From Occultella aeris (GTDB lineage Bacteria > Actinomycetota > Actinomycetes > Actinomycetales > Beutenbergiaceae): 64,000 nucleotides of DNA. The stretch lies in contig NZ_CACRYJ010000059.1 in NCBI RefSeq assembly GCF_902703175.1, positions 121,678-185,677 of the forward strand, given 5' to 3'. Position numbers and translations under genes: made by a program. Below, piece by piece: positions 1-8,956 of the stretch (the first letter of the stretch is position 1; every line of letters starts with the position of its first letter). The notes below the pieces were generated by a model, which made no database searches, was not told the origin of the DNA, and saw nothing but the letters and a program-made list of their open reading frames with translations.

Positions 1-1495
1 CGGCCGCGATGGCGCGCGCGGTGAGCGCGTTGTCCCCGGTGATCATCACCGTGCGGATCCCCATCCTGCGGAGTTCGTCGAACCGCTCCCGCAGGCCGGA
101 CTTGACGACGTCCTTCAGGTGGATCACACCGAGCGCCCTGGCCGGGCCGTCACCGCGCTGCTCGGCCACCACCAGCGGGGTCCCGCCCGATGCGCTGATC
201 GAGTCGACGGCCTCGCCGACGTCGGCGGTCGGGTGACCGCCGTTCTCGCGCACCCAGGCCATCACGGCCGACGCGGCGCCCTTGCGGATCTGCCGGAGCC
301 CTGAGTGGGTCTGCACGTCCACCCCGCTCATCCGGGTCTGGGCCGTGAACGGGACGAACGTCGCGGTGGGGAGCTGATCGTGGAACAGCAGCCGCATGCC
401 GTAGCGCTCCTTGGCGAGCACCACGACGGAGCGCCCCTCGGGGGTCTCGTCCGCGAGGCTGGACATCTGCGCGGCCTCGGCGAGCTCGACCTCGGTCACC
501 TGCCCGGCGGGGACGACCTCCACGGCCTGCCGGTTGCCTAGGGTGATGGTGCCGGTCTTGTCCAGCAGCAGCACGTCGACGTCGCCGGCGGCCTCGACGG
601 CGCGGCCGGACAGCGCCATCACGTTGCGCTGGATGAGCCGGTCCATGCCCGCGATGCCGATCGCGGACAGCAGCGCTCCGATCGTGGTCGGGATCAGGCA
701 GACGAGCAGGGCGACCAGCACGATCAGGGGCTGGGCCTGCCCGGAGTAGACGGCGAACGGCTGCAGGGTCACCACGGCGAGCAGGAAGATCAGCGTGAGG
801 CTGGCCAGCAGCAGGTTCAGCGCGATCTCGTTGGGTGTCTTCTGCCGGGCCGAGCCCTCGACCAGCGAGATCATCCGGTCCAGGAAGGTCTCGCCGGCCT
901 TCGCGGTGATGCGAACCACGATGCGGTCCGAGAGGATCCGGGTGCCGCCGGTGACCGACGAGCGGTCACCGCCCGACTCCCGGATGACGGGCGCCGACTC
1001 CCCGGTGACGGCCGACTCGTCGACGGAAGCGACGCCGTCGACCACGTCTCCGTCGCTGGGGATCACCTCGCCGGCCTCGACGACGACGAGGTCCCCGACC
1101 TCGAGTGCCGTGCCCGGCACGGACTCCTCGGTGTCGTCACCGTGCAGGCGGCGGGCCATCGCGGTTGTGCGCGCCTTGCGCAGCGAGTCGGCCTGGGCCT
1201 TGCCGCGGCCCTCGGCGACGGACTCGGCGAGGTTGGCGAACACGACCGTGGCCCAGAGCCACACGGTGATCGACCAGGCGAACAGGGACGGGTGCGCGAT
1301 GGCCAGGACGGTCGTGGCCAGCGCGCCGACCCAGACGACGAACATCACCGGATAGCGGATCTGGTGCCGCGGATCGAGCTTGCGCAGGGCGTCCGGAAGG
1401 GACCGCAGCAGCTGCCGCGGGCGGAACGCACCGGCCCGGACCCGTGCGGCGGGGGCGTGATCGGTCTCGGGGGTGGCGTTGGTCATGGTGGTCAC
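1..1495 (-). CDS. kdpB: Potassium-transporting ATPase subunit KdpB, N-terminal part (cut by window edge)
   Basis: Catalytic P-type ATPase subunit of the high-affinity KdpFABC K+ uptake complex in the inner membrane. About 498 of the usual ~690 residues are present; the rest lies beyond the left edge. Visible motifs are TGES near residue 163, the phosphorylation site DKTGTIT near 311 and TGDN near 486, so the actuator, P and N domains are partly covered and the frame is open throughout. I chose the GTG at 1495, which overlaps the kdpA stop (GTGA) and has GGAGG 7 nt upstream; an ATG nine bases downstream (1486) is the alternative. It is the distal gene of a tightly overlapping minus-strand kdp operon; kdpC should follow outside the window. 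Confidence 0.96.
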   Translation of the reverse strand, partial: MTTMTNATPETDHAPAARVRAGAFRPRQLLRSLPDALRKLDPRHQIRYPVMFVVWVGALATTVLAIAHPSLFAWSITVWLWATVVFANLAESVAEGRGKAQADSLRKARTTAMARRLHGDDTEESVPGTALEVGDLVVVEAGEVIPSDGDVVDGVASVDESAVTGESAPVIRESGGDRSSVTGGTRILSDRIVVRITAKAGETFLDRMISLVEGSARQKTPNEIALNLLLASLTLIFLLAVVTLQPFAVYSGQAQPLIVLVALLVCLIPTTIGALLSAIGIAGMDRLIQRNVMALSGRAVEAAGDVDVLLLDKTGTITLGNRQAVEVVPAGQVTEVELAEAAQMSSLADETPEGRSVVVLAKERYGMRLLFHDQLPTATFVPFTAQTRMSGVDVQTHSGLRQIRKGAASAVMAWVRENGGHPTADVGEAVDSISASGGTPLVVAEQRGDGPARALGVIHLKDVVKSGLRERFDELRRMGIRTVMITGDNALTARAIAA

Positions 1496-3156
1496 AGCAG
1501 GGCCTCCGAAAGAGGAGCGAGAGCGAGAGCGGGGAAGAAGGTCAGTCCGGCGACGATCAGCACCACGAAACCGAGCAGACCGACGAAGACGGGCCCGTGG
1601 GTGGGCAGGGTGCCGGTGGTCTCGGAGACTTTCCGCTGGCTGGCGAGCGATCCGGCCAGGGCGAGCACCAGGGCGATCGGGACGAACCGGCCGAACAGCA
1701 TGGCCAGTCCGAGTGCGGTGTTCTGGTACGGCGTGTTGGCACCGAAGCCGGCGAACGCCGAGCCGTTGTTGTTCACGGTCGAGGCGTAGGCGTAGAGGAT
1801 CTCGGTGAGCCCGTGCGGTCCGCTCTCCTGCACGGAGGCGTCGACGAGAGCAGGGCTGGCGGCGGTGATGGCGGCGCCGGCGAGCAGCAGCGTCGGCATC
1901 GTGAGGATGTAGAGGGCCACCAGGGTGACCTGCTTCCGCCCGATCTTCTTGCCGAGGTACTCGGGCGTGCGGCCGACCATCAGTCCGGCCAGGAACACCG
2001 CGAGCACGGCCATCACGAGCATCCCGTACAGGCCGGCGCCGACCCCGCCGGGCGCCACCTCGCCGAGCATCATGTTCAGCAGCGTGACGCCGCCGCCGAG
2101 GCCGGTGTAGGAGTCGTGGAAGCTGTTCACCGATCCGGTCGAGGTCCCGGTCGTCGAAGCGCCGAACAGCGCGGACGCCGCAGGCCCGAACCGGAGTTCC
2201 TTGCCCTCCATGGCGCCGCCGGCGGCGCCGGGCACGGTGCCGAACCCGCGCATCTCCGCCCACGTGGTGATGGTGACGGCGGCGAGCCAGAGCGTGGCCA
2301 TCACGGAGACGATCGCCGTGCCCTGCCGGTGGTTGCCGACCATCCGCCCGAAGGTGCGCGGAAGGCTGAACGGGATGACCAGCAGCAGGAAGATCTCGAC
2401 CAGGTTGGTCCACGCCGTCGGGTTCTCGAACGGGTGCGCACTGTTGGCGTTGAAGAACCCGCCACCGTTGGTGCCGAGGTTCTTGATCGCCTCCTGGGAC
2501 GCGATCGGGCCGCCGACGATGCTCTGCGGCTCTCCGGTGATCGTGGTGACCTCGCGGGCGCCGTCGAAGTTCTGGACGGCGCCGCCGATGACGAGCACGA
2601 TCGCGGCGAGGAAGGCGATCGGCAACAGGATCCGCACGGTGCCCCGGACCAGATCGACCCAGAAGTTCCCGATGCGGTCGGTGCCCTGCCGGGCGAAGCC
2701 ACGGACCAGCGCAATGGCGACGGCGATCCCGACTGCGGCGGAGAGGAAGTTCTGCACGGCCAGGCCACCCATCTGGGCGAGGTGGCCCATGGTGGACTCG
2801 CCGGAATACCACTGCCAGTTGGTGTTCGTGACGAACGAGACGGCGGTGTTCCAGGCTCCGTCCGGGGCGAGGCCGGTCATGCCGAGCGAGAGCGGCAGGT
2901 ACGCCTGCAGGCGCAGGAGCAGGTAGAGCACGAGGATGCTGACGGCGGAGAACGCGAGCAGCGACCGGGCGTAGACCGACCAGTGCTGGTCGGAGTCAGG
3001 GTCGATCCCGCCGATCCGGTAGACGGCCCGCTCGGCCCGCAGGTGACGCTTTCCCGAGTAGACGCCCGCCATGTAGTTGCCGAGCGGCACGTGGACCGCG
3101 GCGAGGAGCAGGACGAGGAACCCGACCTGCAGCACGGCGGCCAGTGCGACGGGCAT
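1492..3156 (-). CDS. kdpA: Potassium-transporting ATPase subunit KdpA
   Basis: K+-conducting membrane subunit of KdpFABC, related to the K+ channel/Trk superfamily. The 554-aa length is normal for the family. It is strongly hydrophobic with about ten membrane segments and carries the diagnostic selectivity-filter stretch [19 protein letters not shown] near residue 229. The start at 3156 gives MPVALAAVL; its ATG overlaps the kdpF stop by one base (TGATG), with GGAG inside the end of kdpF as ribosome-binding site. A longer in-frame extension to 3294 would read through kdpF in another frame and is rejected. Translation is probably coupled along the operon. No KdpD/KdpE sensor pair is visible in the window. 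Confidence 0.96.
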   Translation of the reverse strand: MPVALAAVLQVGFLVLLLAAVHVPLGNYMAGVYSGKRHLRAERAVYRIGGIDPDSDQHWSVYARSLLAFSAVSILVLYLLLRLQAYLPLSLGMTGLAPDGAWNTAVSFVTNTNWQWYSGESTMGHLAQMGGLAVQNFLSAAVGIAVAIALVRGFARQGTDRIGNFWVDLVRGTVRILLPIAFLAAIVLVIGGAVQNFDGAREVTTITGEPQSIVGGPIASQEAIKNLGTNGGGFFNANSAHPFENPTAWTNLVEIFLLLVIPFSLPRTFGRMVGNHRQGTAIVSVMATLWLAAVTITTWAEMRGFGTVPGAAGGAMEGKELRFGPAASALFGASTTGTSTGSVNSFHDSYTGLGGGVTLLNMMLGEVAPGGVGAGLYGMLVMAVLAVFLAGLMVGRTPEYLGKKIGRKQVTLVALYILTMPTLLLAGAAITAASPALVDASVQESGPHGLTEILYAYASTVNNNGSAFAGFGANTPYQNTALGLAMLFGRFVPIALVLALAGSLASQRKVSETTGTLPTHGPVFVGLLGFVVLIVAGLTFFPALALAPLSEALL

Positions 3157-3245
3157 CAGAACTTCTCCGGGTGCAGCAGGGCCCACACCAGGTAGCCGGC
3201 GAGCGCGAGTGCAAGCACCAGTGCGACGGCAGACTCCACGCTCAC
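3156..3245 (-). CDS. kdpF: Potassium-transporting ATPase small subunit KdpF
   Basis: A 29-aa single-span membrane peptide starting with GTG, reading MSVESAVAL and ending with the family-typical LLHPEKF. KdpF stabilises the KdpABC complex. It overlaps kdpA by one base (TGATG), and its GTG overlaps the stop of another small ORF upstream (GTGA). Length, position and the C-terminal PEKF signature make the call safe, although it is too short for most gene finders. Confidence 0.9.
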   Translation of the reverse strand: MSVESAVALVLALALAGYLVWALLHPEKF

Positions 3246-3325
3246 GGCTTCGACACCCCCCGCGCCAGCAACGCCAGCAGGAGGAACCCCGCACAGGTCA
3301 GGGCCACGAAGGCGAGATCAGCCAC
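3242..3325 (-). CDS. Small single-span membrane protein upstream of kdpF
   Basis: A 27-aa ORF starting with GTG (residues [20 protein letters not shown], then ARGVSKP). One predicted transmembrane helix is followed by a short basic tail. GGAG lies 6 nt before the GTG, a good ribosome-binding site; an in-frame ATG at 3352 would add nine residues but has no such site. The stop overlaps the kdpF GTG by four bases, so the peptide is probably translated with the kdp operon. From memory, similar tiny ORFs precede kdpF in other actinobacteria, but I cannot search. Function is unknown; an accessory subunit or a leader that sets kdpF translation are both possible. Confidence 0.6.
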   Translation of the reverse strand: MADLAFVALTCAGFLLLALLARGVSKP

Positions 3326-3513
3326 AGCGAACTCCAGGTCGGAATGCGACATACCGGCAGGCACGTCGAGCGGTCCGGACGACCGCCGTCATCCATTCAG
3401 CACCCGGAAATCGGCCCGGCGGGCTTTTCCTGACGGAACCCGGACGCCCAGCACGCGGATCCGGACACCTCCCTGACGCCGATGCTCGGATCAGGTGTCG
3501 CGGCCGGGACCTC

Positions 3514-5238
3514 TCAGTGGGACCTGCGGCCGAGGGGCAGGATCGGTGGCTCTCCGCCCAGCTCACGGCGCACGTGCGAGCGGGCATGCTCGATCGCCTC
3601 GGGCATCGTCGTGAAGACGTGCTTGCGGGTCCGGAGGGTGTCGAACACCCCGACGGACTCCAGCAGACGTCTCTGGTCCGCCGGGATCCCCTTGAGCAGG
3701 ACCGTGACGCCGTGCGCCTGCTTGTCGACGATGAACTCGGCGAGGGCGTTCGCTCCGCTGGCGTCCATCAGCCGGACGCTCGACAGCCGCAGGATGATCA
3801 CCCGCACATCCACCGCGGCCGCGAGCTCCTCGAGGAACCGGCGGGTGACACCGAAGAACAGGGCGCCGTCGAACCGGTAGACCGCGATGTGCTCGTGCAG
3901 CAGCTCGTGCTCCTGCTCCGCGCCGATCTCGGCGGGCAGCTCCTCGCGTCGCAGCCCGCTCACCTTGGACACCGAGCGCAGCGCGAGAACGGCGGCGACC
4001 GCCACCCCGACCTCGACGGCGAGGATCAGGTCGAACGCGACCGTCACCAACACGGTGACGAGCAGGGCAGCTCCGTCGCGCCGGGTGCTGCGCAGGATCG
4101 ACCGGGCGGTGCGGATGTTCACCATCCGGGCGGCGGTGACGATGAGCACCCCGGCGAGGGCGCTGAGCGGGATGTGCGCCACCAGCGGCGCGGCAACGAG
4201 CACGACGACGGCGAGCAGTACCGCGTGCGTCAGCGCGGAGACCCGGGTGCGGGCACCGGCCCGCACGGCCACCGCGGTCCGGGCGATCGCGCCGGTGGCG
4301 GGCATCCCGCCGAGCAGCCCGGACGCGACGTTCGCCAGCCCTTGCCCCACCAGTTCCCGGCTGCCCTGGGTCCGGCCGATGTCATCGGCCATGCCGTCCG
4401 CCACCCGCGCCGAGAGCAGGCTCTCCAGGGCACCGAGAGCCGCGACCGCGAGCGCGGCCGAGAGCAGGGTGCGCAGGTCCGCCAGTTCCACCGCCGGCAG
4501 CGAGGGTGTCGCGAAGATGGACGGCAGCGCGCCGATCCGGTCCACGTCCATCGAGAACACGAGCGAAGCAACGGTGGCGGCGGCCACGGCGATCAGCGAT
4601 GCCGGCAGGCTCCTGCGCAACCGGGTCGTGACGACCATGATCGCGATCACCAGAGCGACCAGGGCGAGCGGCTGCGCCGCGGCCGCCCAGTCGACCACGC
4701 GCACGGCGTCGATCGCGACGAGAAGCGAGTTCTCGCCGTCGGGCTTGGGCAGGTCCAGGGCGAGCGGCACCTGCTGCAGCGCGATCACGATGCCGATCCC
4801 GATCGTGAACCCCTCGACCACCGGCCACGGGATCAACGACACCAGGCGGCCCATGCCCAGGACACCCATGATCACGATGATCACGCCGGCCAGCACCGCG
4901 ATCAGGCCCACCGCGTCCACCCCGAACCGGGCCACGACCGGCACCAGCACCACCGTCATCGCGCCGGTCGGTCCGGACACCTGCAGGTGGGAGCCGCCGA
5001 ACACCGCCGCGACGGCGCCGGCCACGATCGCCGTCACCAGGCCCGCGCCGGCGCCGACGCCGGAGGCGACGCCGAAGCCGAGGGCCAGCGGGAGGGCGAC
5101 GATGCCGACCGTGAGGCCGGCGAGGAGGTCCCGGCGCCAGCTCGTGCGCAGCCCCGCGTAGTCAGCGCGGCGCGGGATCATCAGGTGGCCGAGCCAACCC
5201 GCCACTCCCTTCACGGTCATGGTCGGCGCGTGGCTCAC
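3514..5238 (-). CDS. SulP family anion transporter with STAS domain
   Basis: A 574-aa integral membrane protein of the SulP/SLC26 family, which moves sulfate, bicarbonate or other anions. An N-terminal Sulfate_transp region of roughly 10-12 membrane segments (about residues 35-430) is followed by a cytoplasmic STAS domain (about 445-560) containing the anti-sigma-antagonist-like LMDASGANALAEFI. The GTG start overlaps the stop of the upstream ArsR gene by four bases, so the two genes form one translationally coupled operon under the ArsR operator at 5607-5634. Substrate cannot be told from sequence; there is no fused carbonic anhydrase. An in-frame internal ATG at 5220 is an alternative start. 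Confidence 0.92.
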   Translation of the reverse strand: MSHAPTMTVKGVAGWLGHLMIPRRADYAGLRTSWRRDLLAGLTVGIVALPLALGFGVASGVGAGAGLVTAIVAGAVAAVFGGSHLQVSGPTGAMTVVLVPVVARFGVDAVGLIAVLAGVIIVIMGVLGMGRLVSLIPWPVVEGFTIGIGIVIALQQVPLALDLPKPDGENSLLVAIDAVRVVDWAAAAQPLALVALVIAIMVVTTRLRRSLPASLIAVAAATVASLVFSMDVDRIGALPSIFATPSLPAVELADLRTLLSAALAVAALGALESLLSARVADGMADDIGRTQGSRELVGQGLANVASGLLGGMPATGAIARTAVAVRAGARTRVSALTHAVLLAVVVLVAAPLVAHIPLSALAGVLIVTAARMVNIRTARSILRSTRRDGAALLVTVLVTVAFDLILAVEVGVAVAAVLALRSVSKVSGLRREELPAEIGAEQEHELLHEHIAVYRFDGALFFGVTRRFLEELAAAVDVRVIILRLSSVRLMDASGANALAEFIVDKQAHGVTVLLKGIPADQRRLLESVGVFDTLRTRKHVFTTMPEAIEHARSHVRRELGGEPPILPLGRRSH

Positions 5239-5582
5239 TCGGCGCCTTCGCTCTCCAGGTCGTCGAGCAGGTCCCGGCTCGGCGCGAGCGTCTGCACCAG
5301 GAAGGTGCGCGCCGCCAGCAGCAGCTCCGCGACCACGGGCGTGGCGAGCGTGTACTGCACGGCGTTGCCCGCCCGGGTCGCACTGACCACACCCTTGCGC
5401 CGCAGCACGCCGAGGTGCTGGGAAAGGTGCGAGGCCTCGATCTCGAGTTCGGCAAGAAGCTCGCTGACCTGCTTGTCACCATCGACCAGGAGCTCCAGGA
5501 CCCGGATCCGCACGGGATGCGCCAGGGCCTTGAACAGGTCTGCCTTCGCGACATAGATGGGGGTCTGCGTGGTGGTGGGCAT
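5235..5582 (-). CDS. ArsR-family winged-helix transcriptional repressor
   Basis: A 115-aa ArsR/SmtB-type DNA-binding protein. The winged helix runs from KADLFKALAHPVRIRVLELL (about residues 13-32) through the recognition helix region EASHLSQHLGVLRRKGVV. The ATG at 5582 is chosen because AAGGG lies 5 nt before it; an in-frame GTG at 5588 would leave no spacing. The protein contains no cysteine at all, so the classical ArsR metal sites and the dithiol persulfide switch of SqrR/BigR-type members are absent, and the ligand is unknown. It is first in an operon with the SulP transporter, which it most likely controls together with itself. Confidence 0.92.
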   Translation of the reverse strand: MPTTTQTPIYVAKADLFKALAHPVRIRVLELLVDGDKQVSELLAELEIEASHLSQHLGVLRRKGVVSATRAGNAVQYTLATPVVAELLLAARTFLVQTLAPSRDLLDDLESEGAE

Positions 5583-5606
5583 GGCCACCCTTCAACGGGA
5601 CGGGAT

Positions 5607-5634
5607 GATGACTTGATGAATCTATCAAATCATC
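5607..5634. promoter_or_regulatory. Palindromic operator upstream of arsR-sulP
   Basis: A 28-bp perfect interrupted palindrome, GATG-N2-TTGAT-N6-ATCAA-N2-CATC, sits 25 to 52 bp upstream of the arsR start. The AT-rich dyad stands out from the GC-rich surroundings and has the size and symmetry of ArsR-family operators. It probably overlaps the arsR promoter; it is also about 100 bp upstream of the divergent phosphodiesterase gene starting at 5737. Confidence 0.7.
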
Positions 5635-5736
5635 CGGTGGACTCGTTCACTGGCCGTTGACGCGCTGTTCGCCTGCCTCCGGTTGCCGGCGCTGCACCAT
5701 CGCCGTTGGCTAGTGCCCACCCACCCTGGAGGAACC

Positions 5737-6573
5737 GTGAAGCGCACGATCGCCACCGTCCTGCTCGCAACGATCAGCCTCATCGGCGCAACTACCGCCG
5801 CCGCCGCGCCGCCCGCGCAGGTGGACCTGGGCGACCCGCTGGACGCCGCCCACGCGCACAACGACTACGAGCACGAGCGGCCGCTGTTCGACGCACTCTC
5901 CCACGGCTTCACCAGCGTCGAGGCGGACGTGTGGTTGGTCGACGGTGAGCTGCTCGTCGCCCACGACCTGGCGGACGTCGACTCCGACCGCACGCTGGAG
6001 AGCCTCTACCTCGACCCGCTCACGGACCTGATCCGCAGCGGCCAGGGCCGGTCGGTCTACCCGGGCTGGGACGGCAGCCTGCAGCTGCTGATCGACATCA
6101 AGTCCGAGTCGGAGTCCACCTGGGCCGCCATCGAGGCCGAACTCGCCGAGCACCGACAGCTCGTGACCCGGTACGTGCGCGGTCGGGTCCTGCCCGGCCC
6201 GGTCACCGCGGTGATCAGCGGGAACCGGCCGCTGGAGACGATGGCCGCGGCCGAGCACCGGTTCAGCTTCTACGACGGCCGGGCCACCGACCTCACGTCG
6301 GGCCTGCCTGCAGCCCTGATGCCGTTGGTCAGCCACAACTGGACCCAGTTGTTCTCCTGGGGCGGGGTCGGCGAGATGCCGGCGGACGAGCGGGCCGAAC
6401 TGCACGCGTACGTCGAGACCGCGCACGCGGCCGGCTACCGGGTCCGGTTCTGGGCCACGCCGGACGTGGCGGGTCCCGAGCGCGACGCCGTCTGGGCCGA
6501 ACTGGTCGCCGCGGGGGTCGATCACATCAACACCGACGATCTCAGCGCCCTGGAGGCGTTCCTCTCCGAATAG
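5737..6573 (+). CDS. Secreted PI-PLC/GDPD-like phosphodiesterase
   Basis: A 278-aa exported protein of the PLC-like phosphodiesterase TIM-barrel superfamily, closest in appearance to the AIM6-like group. An N-terminal signal peptide (VKRTIATVLLATISLIGA, then AAAAPPA) ends near residue 24. The conserved N-terminal catalytic block HAHNDYEHERPL, then VEADVWLVDG and LLVAHD, holds the expected His, Asn, Glu and Asp residues. The GTG at 5737 is preceded by GGAGG; a longer frame from 5683 would bury the signal peptide. The final block HINTDD is also typical. It stands alone, divergent from the ArsR operon. The substrate (a glycerophosphodiester or phosphoinositide-like lipid) is not known. Confidence 0.85.
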   Translation: MKRTIATVLLATISLIGATTAAAAPPAQVDLGDPLDAAHAHNDYEHERPLFDALSHGFTSVEADVWLVDGELLVAHDLADVDSDRTLESLYLDPLTDLIRSGQGRSVYPGWDGSLQLLIDIKSESESTWAAIEAELAEHRQLVTRYVRGRVLPGPVTAVISGNRPLETMAAAEHRFSFYDGRATDLTSGLPAALMPLVSHNWTQLFSWGGVGEMPADERAELHAYVETAHAAGYRVRFWATPDVAGPERDAVWAELVAAGVDHINTDDLSALEAFLSE

Positions 6574-6683
6574 CGCCCGACGGCGGAGGCGGGCCCGGTC
6601 TGCCGGGTCCGCCTCTGCGCGGCGTGCGGCGGGCGCAACCCCGCGGCCGAGGTCCGACCTCAGTGCCGGGGTATGTTCGGCAC

Positions 6684-6713
6684 GTGAGTGAGCCGACCCA
6701 CCACCGCACCTAG
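6684..6713 (+). CDS. Putative leaderless nine-codon leader ORF before merR-type gene
   Basis: A GTG-initiated reading frame of nine codons (MSEPTHHRT) and a TAG stop. A TATGTT box at 6672-6677 lies 6 nt before the GTG, the spacing expected for a leaderless transcript. The stop is 10 nt before the regulator's ATG and the regulator's GGGAG follows it directly, so ribosomes finishing the leader could influence regulator translation. Two adjacent His codons are noted but are too few for a confident attenuation claim. Confidence 0.3.
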   Translation: MSEPTHHRT

Positions 6714-6723
6714 GGAGCGCGCC

Positions 6724-7476
6724 ATGGCGTGGAGTACGCGTGAGCTGGCCGACCTCGCGGGGACGACCGTGAACACGGTGCGGCACTACCACCGGCTCGG
6801 CCTGATCGACGAGCCCGAGCGCGGCTACAACGGGTACAAGCAGTACACGGTGCCCGACCTGGTCCGCCTGCTGCGGATCCGGCGCCTCACCGAGCTCGGC
6901 GTGCCGCTGTCGCAGATCGGCGACGTCGCGGCCGCCGGCGACGCCACCCCGGAGGCATTGCGCGAGGTCGACACCCAGCTCGCGGCGCAGATCGAACGGC
7001 TGCATCAGGCCCGGGCGGACATCGCGGCCATCCTGCGCGACCAGGCACCGGCCGACGTTCCCCCGGGTTTCGAGTCCGTCGCGGCCCGGCTGTCCGAGGC
7101 CGACAGCTCGATCCTGCACATCTACGGCAAGCTCTTCGACGCGGGCGCGATGGCGGACCTGCGCCGCATGGTCGAGGCCGACCCCGAGGACCTCGGCGAC
7201 GAGATCAACTCGCTGCCTGCGGACGCGGACGAGGCGACCCGGCAGCGGCTAGCGACCTCGCTCGCACAGACCCTCGCGCAGAACCTGCGGGACTACCCCT
7301 GGCTGAGCGATCCGGTGGGCCACCTGTCGAAGAGCACGCGGGTCACGCAGCAGACGTTCATCGAGGCGATCGTCGAGCTCTACAACCCCGCGCAGCGCGA
7401 CGTCCTCGGCCGCGCAGGCCTCCTCGCGCAGGAACTGCTGAGCGCCGAGCGGGAGGCGGGCGGCGACGCGGACTGA
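6724..7476 (+). CDS. MerR-family transcriptional regulator
   Basis: A 250-aa regulator. Residues 1-70 form a MerR winged helix-turn-helix (STRELADLAGTTVNTVRHYH, then the wing GYKQYTVPDLVRLLRIRR). A helical linker (about 80-110) and a long helical C-terminal effector region follow, similar in layout to MerR proteins with antibiotic- or drug-binding C-terminal domains. There are no metal-binding cysteines. The ATG at 6724 has GGGAG upstream. The next genes encode a small-multidrug-export-like protein and a GPP34 protein about 100 bp downstream; regulation of these is possible but unproven. Confidence 0.88.
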   Translation: MAWSTRELADLAGTTVNTVRHYHRLGLIDEPERGYNGYKQYTVPDLVRLLRIRRLTELGVPLSQIGDVAAAGDATPEALREVDTQLAAQIERLHQARADIAAILRDQAPADVPPGFESVAARLSEADSSILHIYGKLFDAGAMADLRRMVEADPEDLGDEINSLPADADEATRQRLATSLAQTLAQNLRDYPWLSDPVGHLSKSTRVTQQTFIEAIVELYNPAQRDVLGRAGLLAQELLSAEREAGGDAD

Positions 7477-7577
7477 GAGTCGCGTCACACCGGCTTGACC
7501 CTGTTCCTAGAACACGGACTCTACTGGCGGTCCTGGCCCAGAGCGGGCTCGGAATCCCTGACACGAGGAGTCCTACC

Positions 7578-8099
7578 GTGAATCCCATCGCGGATCTGAT
7601 CCGCACCTTCCAGGAACTGGTCGCCCAGGTCCCGGAGTTCCTGCAACCGTTCATCGTCCTGCTCGGCGGCATGGTCCCGTTCATCGAGGGGGACGCCGGC
7701 GGCATCATCGGCGTGCTGGGCGGCATCAACCCGATCGTGGCCGGAGTGGCCGCGGCGACCGGGAACTTCCTGGCCGTCACCGCCGTCGTGTTCGTCAGTT
7801 CGCGAGCCCGCACTGCGGTCGTCGCCAGCCGCTCGGGCGGAGGGGTCCAGACCCTCGAGGAACCCAAGCCCCAGTCGAAGGGACGCCAACGCGTCCAGAG
7901 GTGGCTGGTCCGGTTCGGTGTTCCCGGGGCGAGCCTGCTCGCGCCGGTCGCGATCCCGACGCACTTCACCGCGGCCATGTTCGTCGCCTCGGGGGCGCCG
8001 CGCGGCTGGGTCCTGCTCTGGCAGGCCGTGGCGATCGTGCTGTGGACCACCCTGACCACGACGCTGATCTGGGTCGGGCTGAACACGGTGATCATGTGA
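7578..8099 (+). CDS. Small multidrug export family membrane protein
   Basis: A 173-aa membrane protein with four to five hydrophobic segments. It matches the pattern of the putative small multi-drug export family (Sm_multidrug_ex): a re-entrant GGMVPFIEGDAGG stretch near residues 31-43 and a second glycine/proline block PGASLLAPVAIPTHFTAAMF. The GTG start follows GAGGAG. Its stop overlaps the GTG of the GPP34 gene (GTGA), so the pair is co-translated. The family name is historical and its transport role is poorly established; the PFIEG and APVAIPT repeats are reminiscent of DedA/VTT-like proteins. Confidence 0.75.
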   Translation: MNPIADLIRTFQELVAQVPEFLQPFIVLLGGMVPFIEGDAGGIIGVLGGINPIVAGVAAATGNFLAVTAVVFVSSRARTAVVASRSGGGVQTLEEPKPQSKGRQRVQRWLVRFGVPGASLLAPVAIPTHFTAAMFVASGAPRGWVLLWQAVAIVLWTTLTTTLIWVGLNTVIM

Positions 8100-8791
8100 C
8101 CACCGCGCGACCCAACCTCGCCGAGGACCTCCTGCTCCTGTTGTTCCAGCCGAACTCCGGCTTCCAGCGCACCGGCTCCATCGCCGGGGAGAACACCCTG
8201 TTCTACGTCCTCGCCGGCGCCGTGCTCGCCGATCTCGGCCTCGGCGAGCACGTGCGCACCGCCACCGGCCGGTTCGGGGGGACGCTCGTGGAGGCGGTCG
8301 AGAACAACCCGCCCGCCGACGAGATCCTGCGCTCGGTGTGGGACTACGTCGCCGATAAGCCCCGCGGCATCCAGACGGTCCTCGCGGCGGTCGGGCCGAG
8401 ACTGCGCGAACCGGTGCTGGACCGCCTGATCGAGCGCGGCGACATCCAGCGGGGCACCCGCAGGACGCTCGGCCTGTTCGACACGAAGGTCCTGGAGGGC
8501 ACCGGCGGCGAGCGCCGGGCCGCCCTCCTCGCGGACGTGCGTGCGGTCCTCGTCGACGGCGTGCAGCCGCAGCCCCGGGTCGCCGCGCTCGCCGCACTGA
8601 TCTCGGGCAGCGGGACGCTTCCGCAGTTCCACCGGGACATCCCCTGGACCTCCCCCGTGATCACCAGGGCCAAGGAGCTCGAGCAGGGCAACTGGGGAGC
8701 CGAAGCAGCCGCGGAGGCCGTGGCCCGCACCGTCACCGCAGTGATCGTCAACAACGTGGTCATCGCGGCGGCCGTGCTGCCCAAGCCCTAG
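8096..8791 (+). CDS. GPP34 family phosphoinositide-binding protein
   Basis: A 231-aa all-helical protein of the GOLPH3/GPP34 family, widespread in actinobacteria as a peripheral membrane protein of unknown role. The opening LAEDLLLLLFQP and the following LAGAVLADLGLGE are family-typical. The internal QRGTRRTLGLFDTKVLE corresponds to the hairpin region used by eukaryotic GOLPH3 for binding phosphatidylinositol-4-phosphate. The GTG start overlaps the preceding membrane protein stop by four bases. The C-terminal AVIVNNVVIAAAVL is a hydrophobic helix that may dip into the membrane. Confidence 0.85.
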   Translation: MTTARPNLAEDLLLLLFQPNSGFQRTGSIAGENTLFYVLAGAVLADLGLGEHVRTATGRFGGTLVEAVENNPPADEILRSVWDYVADKPRGIQTVLAAVGPRLREPVLDRLIERGDIQRGTRRTLGLFDTKVLEGTGGERRAALLADVRAVLVDGVQPQPRVAALAALISGSGTLPQFHRDIPWTSPVITRAKELEQGNWGAEAAAEAVARTVTAVIVNNVVIAAAVLPKP

Positions 8792-8956
8792 TCATGGTCC
8801 TCGCGAGCCGCTCCCCGACGGCGTCGAGGTCACCGGCGATGATCACCTGGAACAGGGCCTACCTGGGCCAACGCCATGCGTCAGCGTCTGGCCGGCTGGG
8901 TGGCTGGGTACCGGAGCGCGACCAGCTAGCGTGAGCGCATCGACAGAGGAGATCCC

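Noticed and set aside
1444..3195. A 583-codon plus-strand open frame across kdpA
   Set aside because: Low-complexity shadow (Gly/Glu/Arg/His-rich) of kdpA, which has clear family motifs.
3517..5556. A 679-codon plus-strand open frame across sulP and arsR
   Set aside because: Low-complexity antisense shadow of two recognisable genes.
8792..8956. Gene remnant on the minus strand (frame containing QVIIAGDLDAVGERLART)
   Set aside because: A short protein-like stretch is visible, but a stop lies just upstream and it runs into the GPP34 gene in antisense; too little to call a pseudogene.
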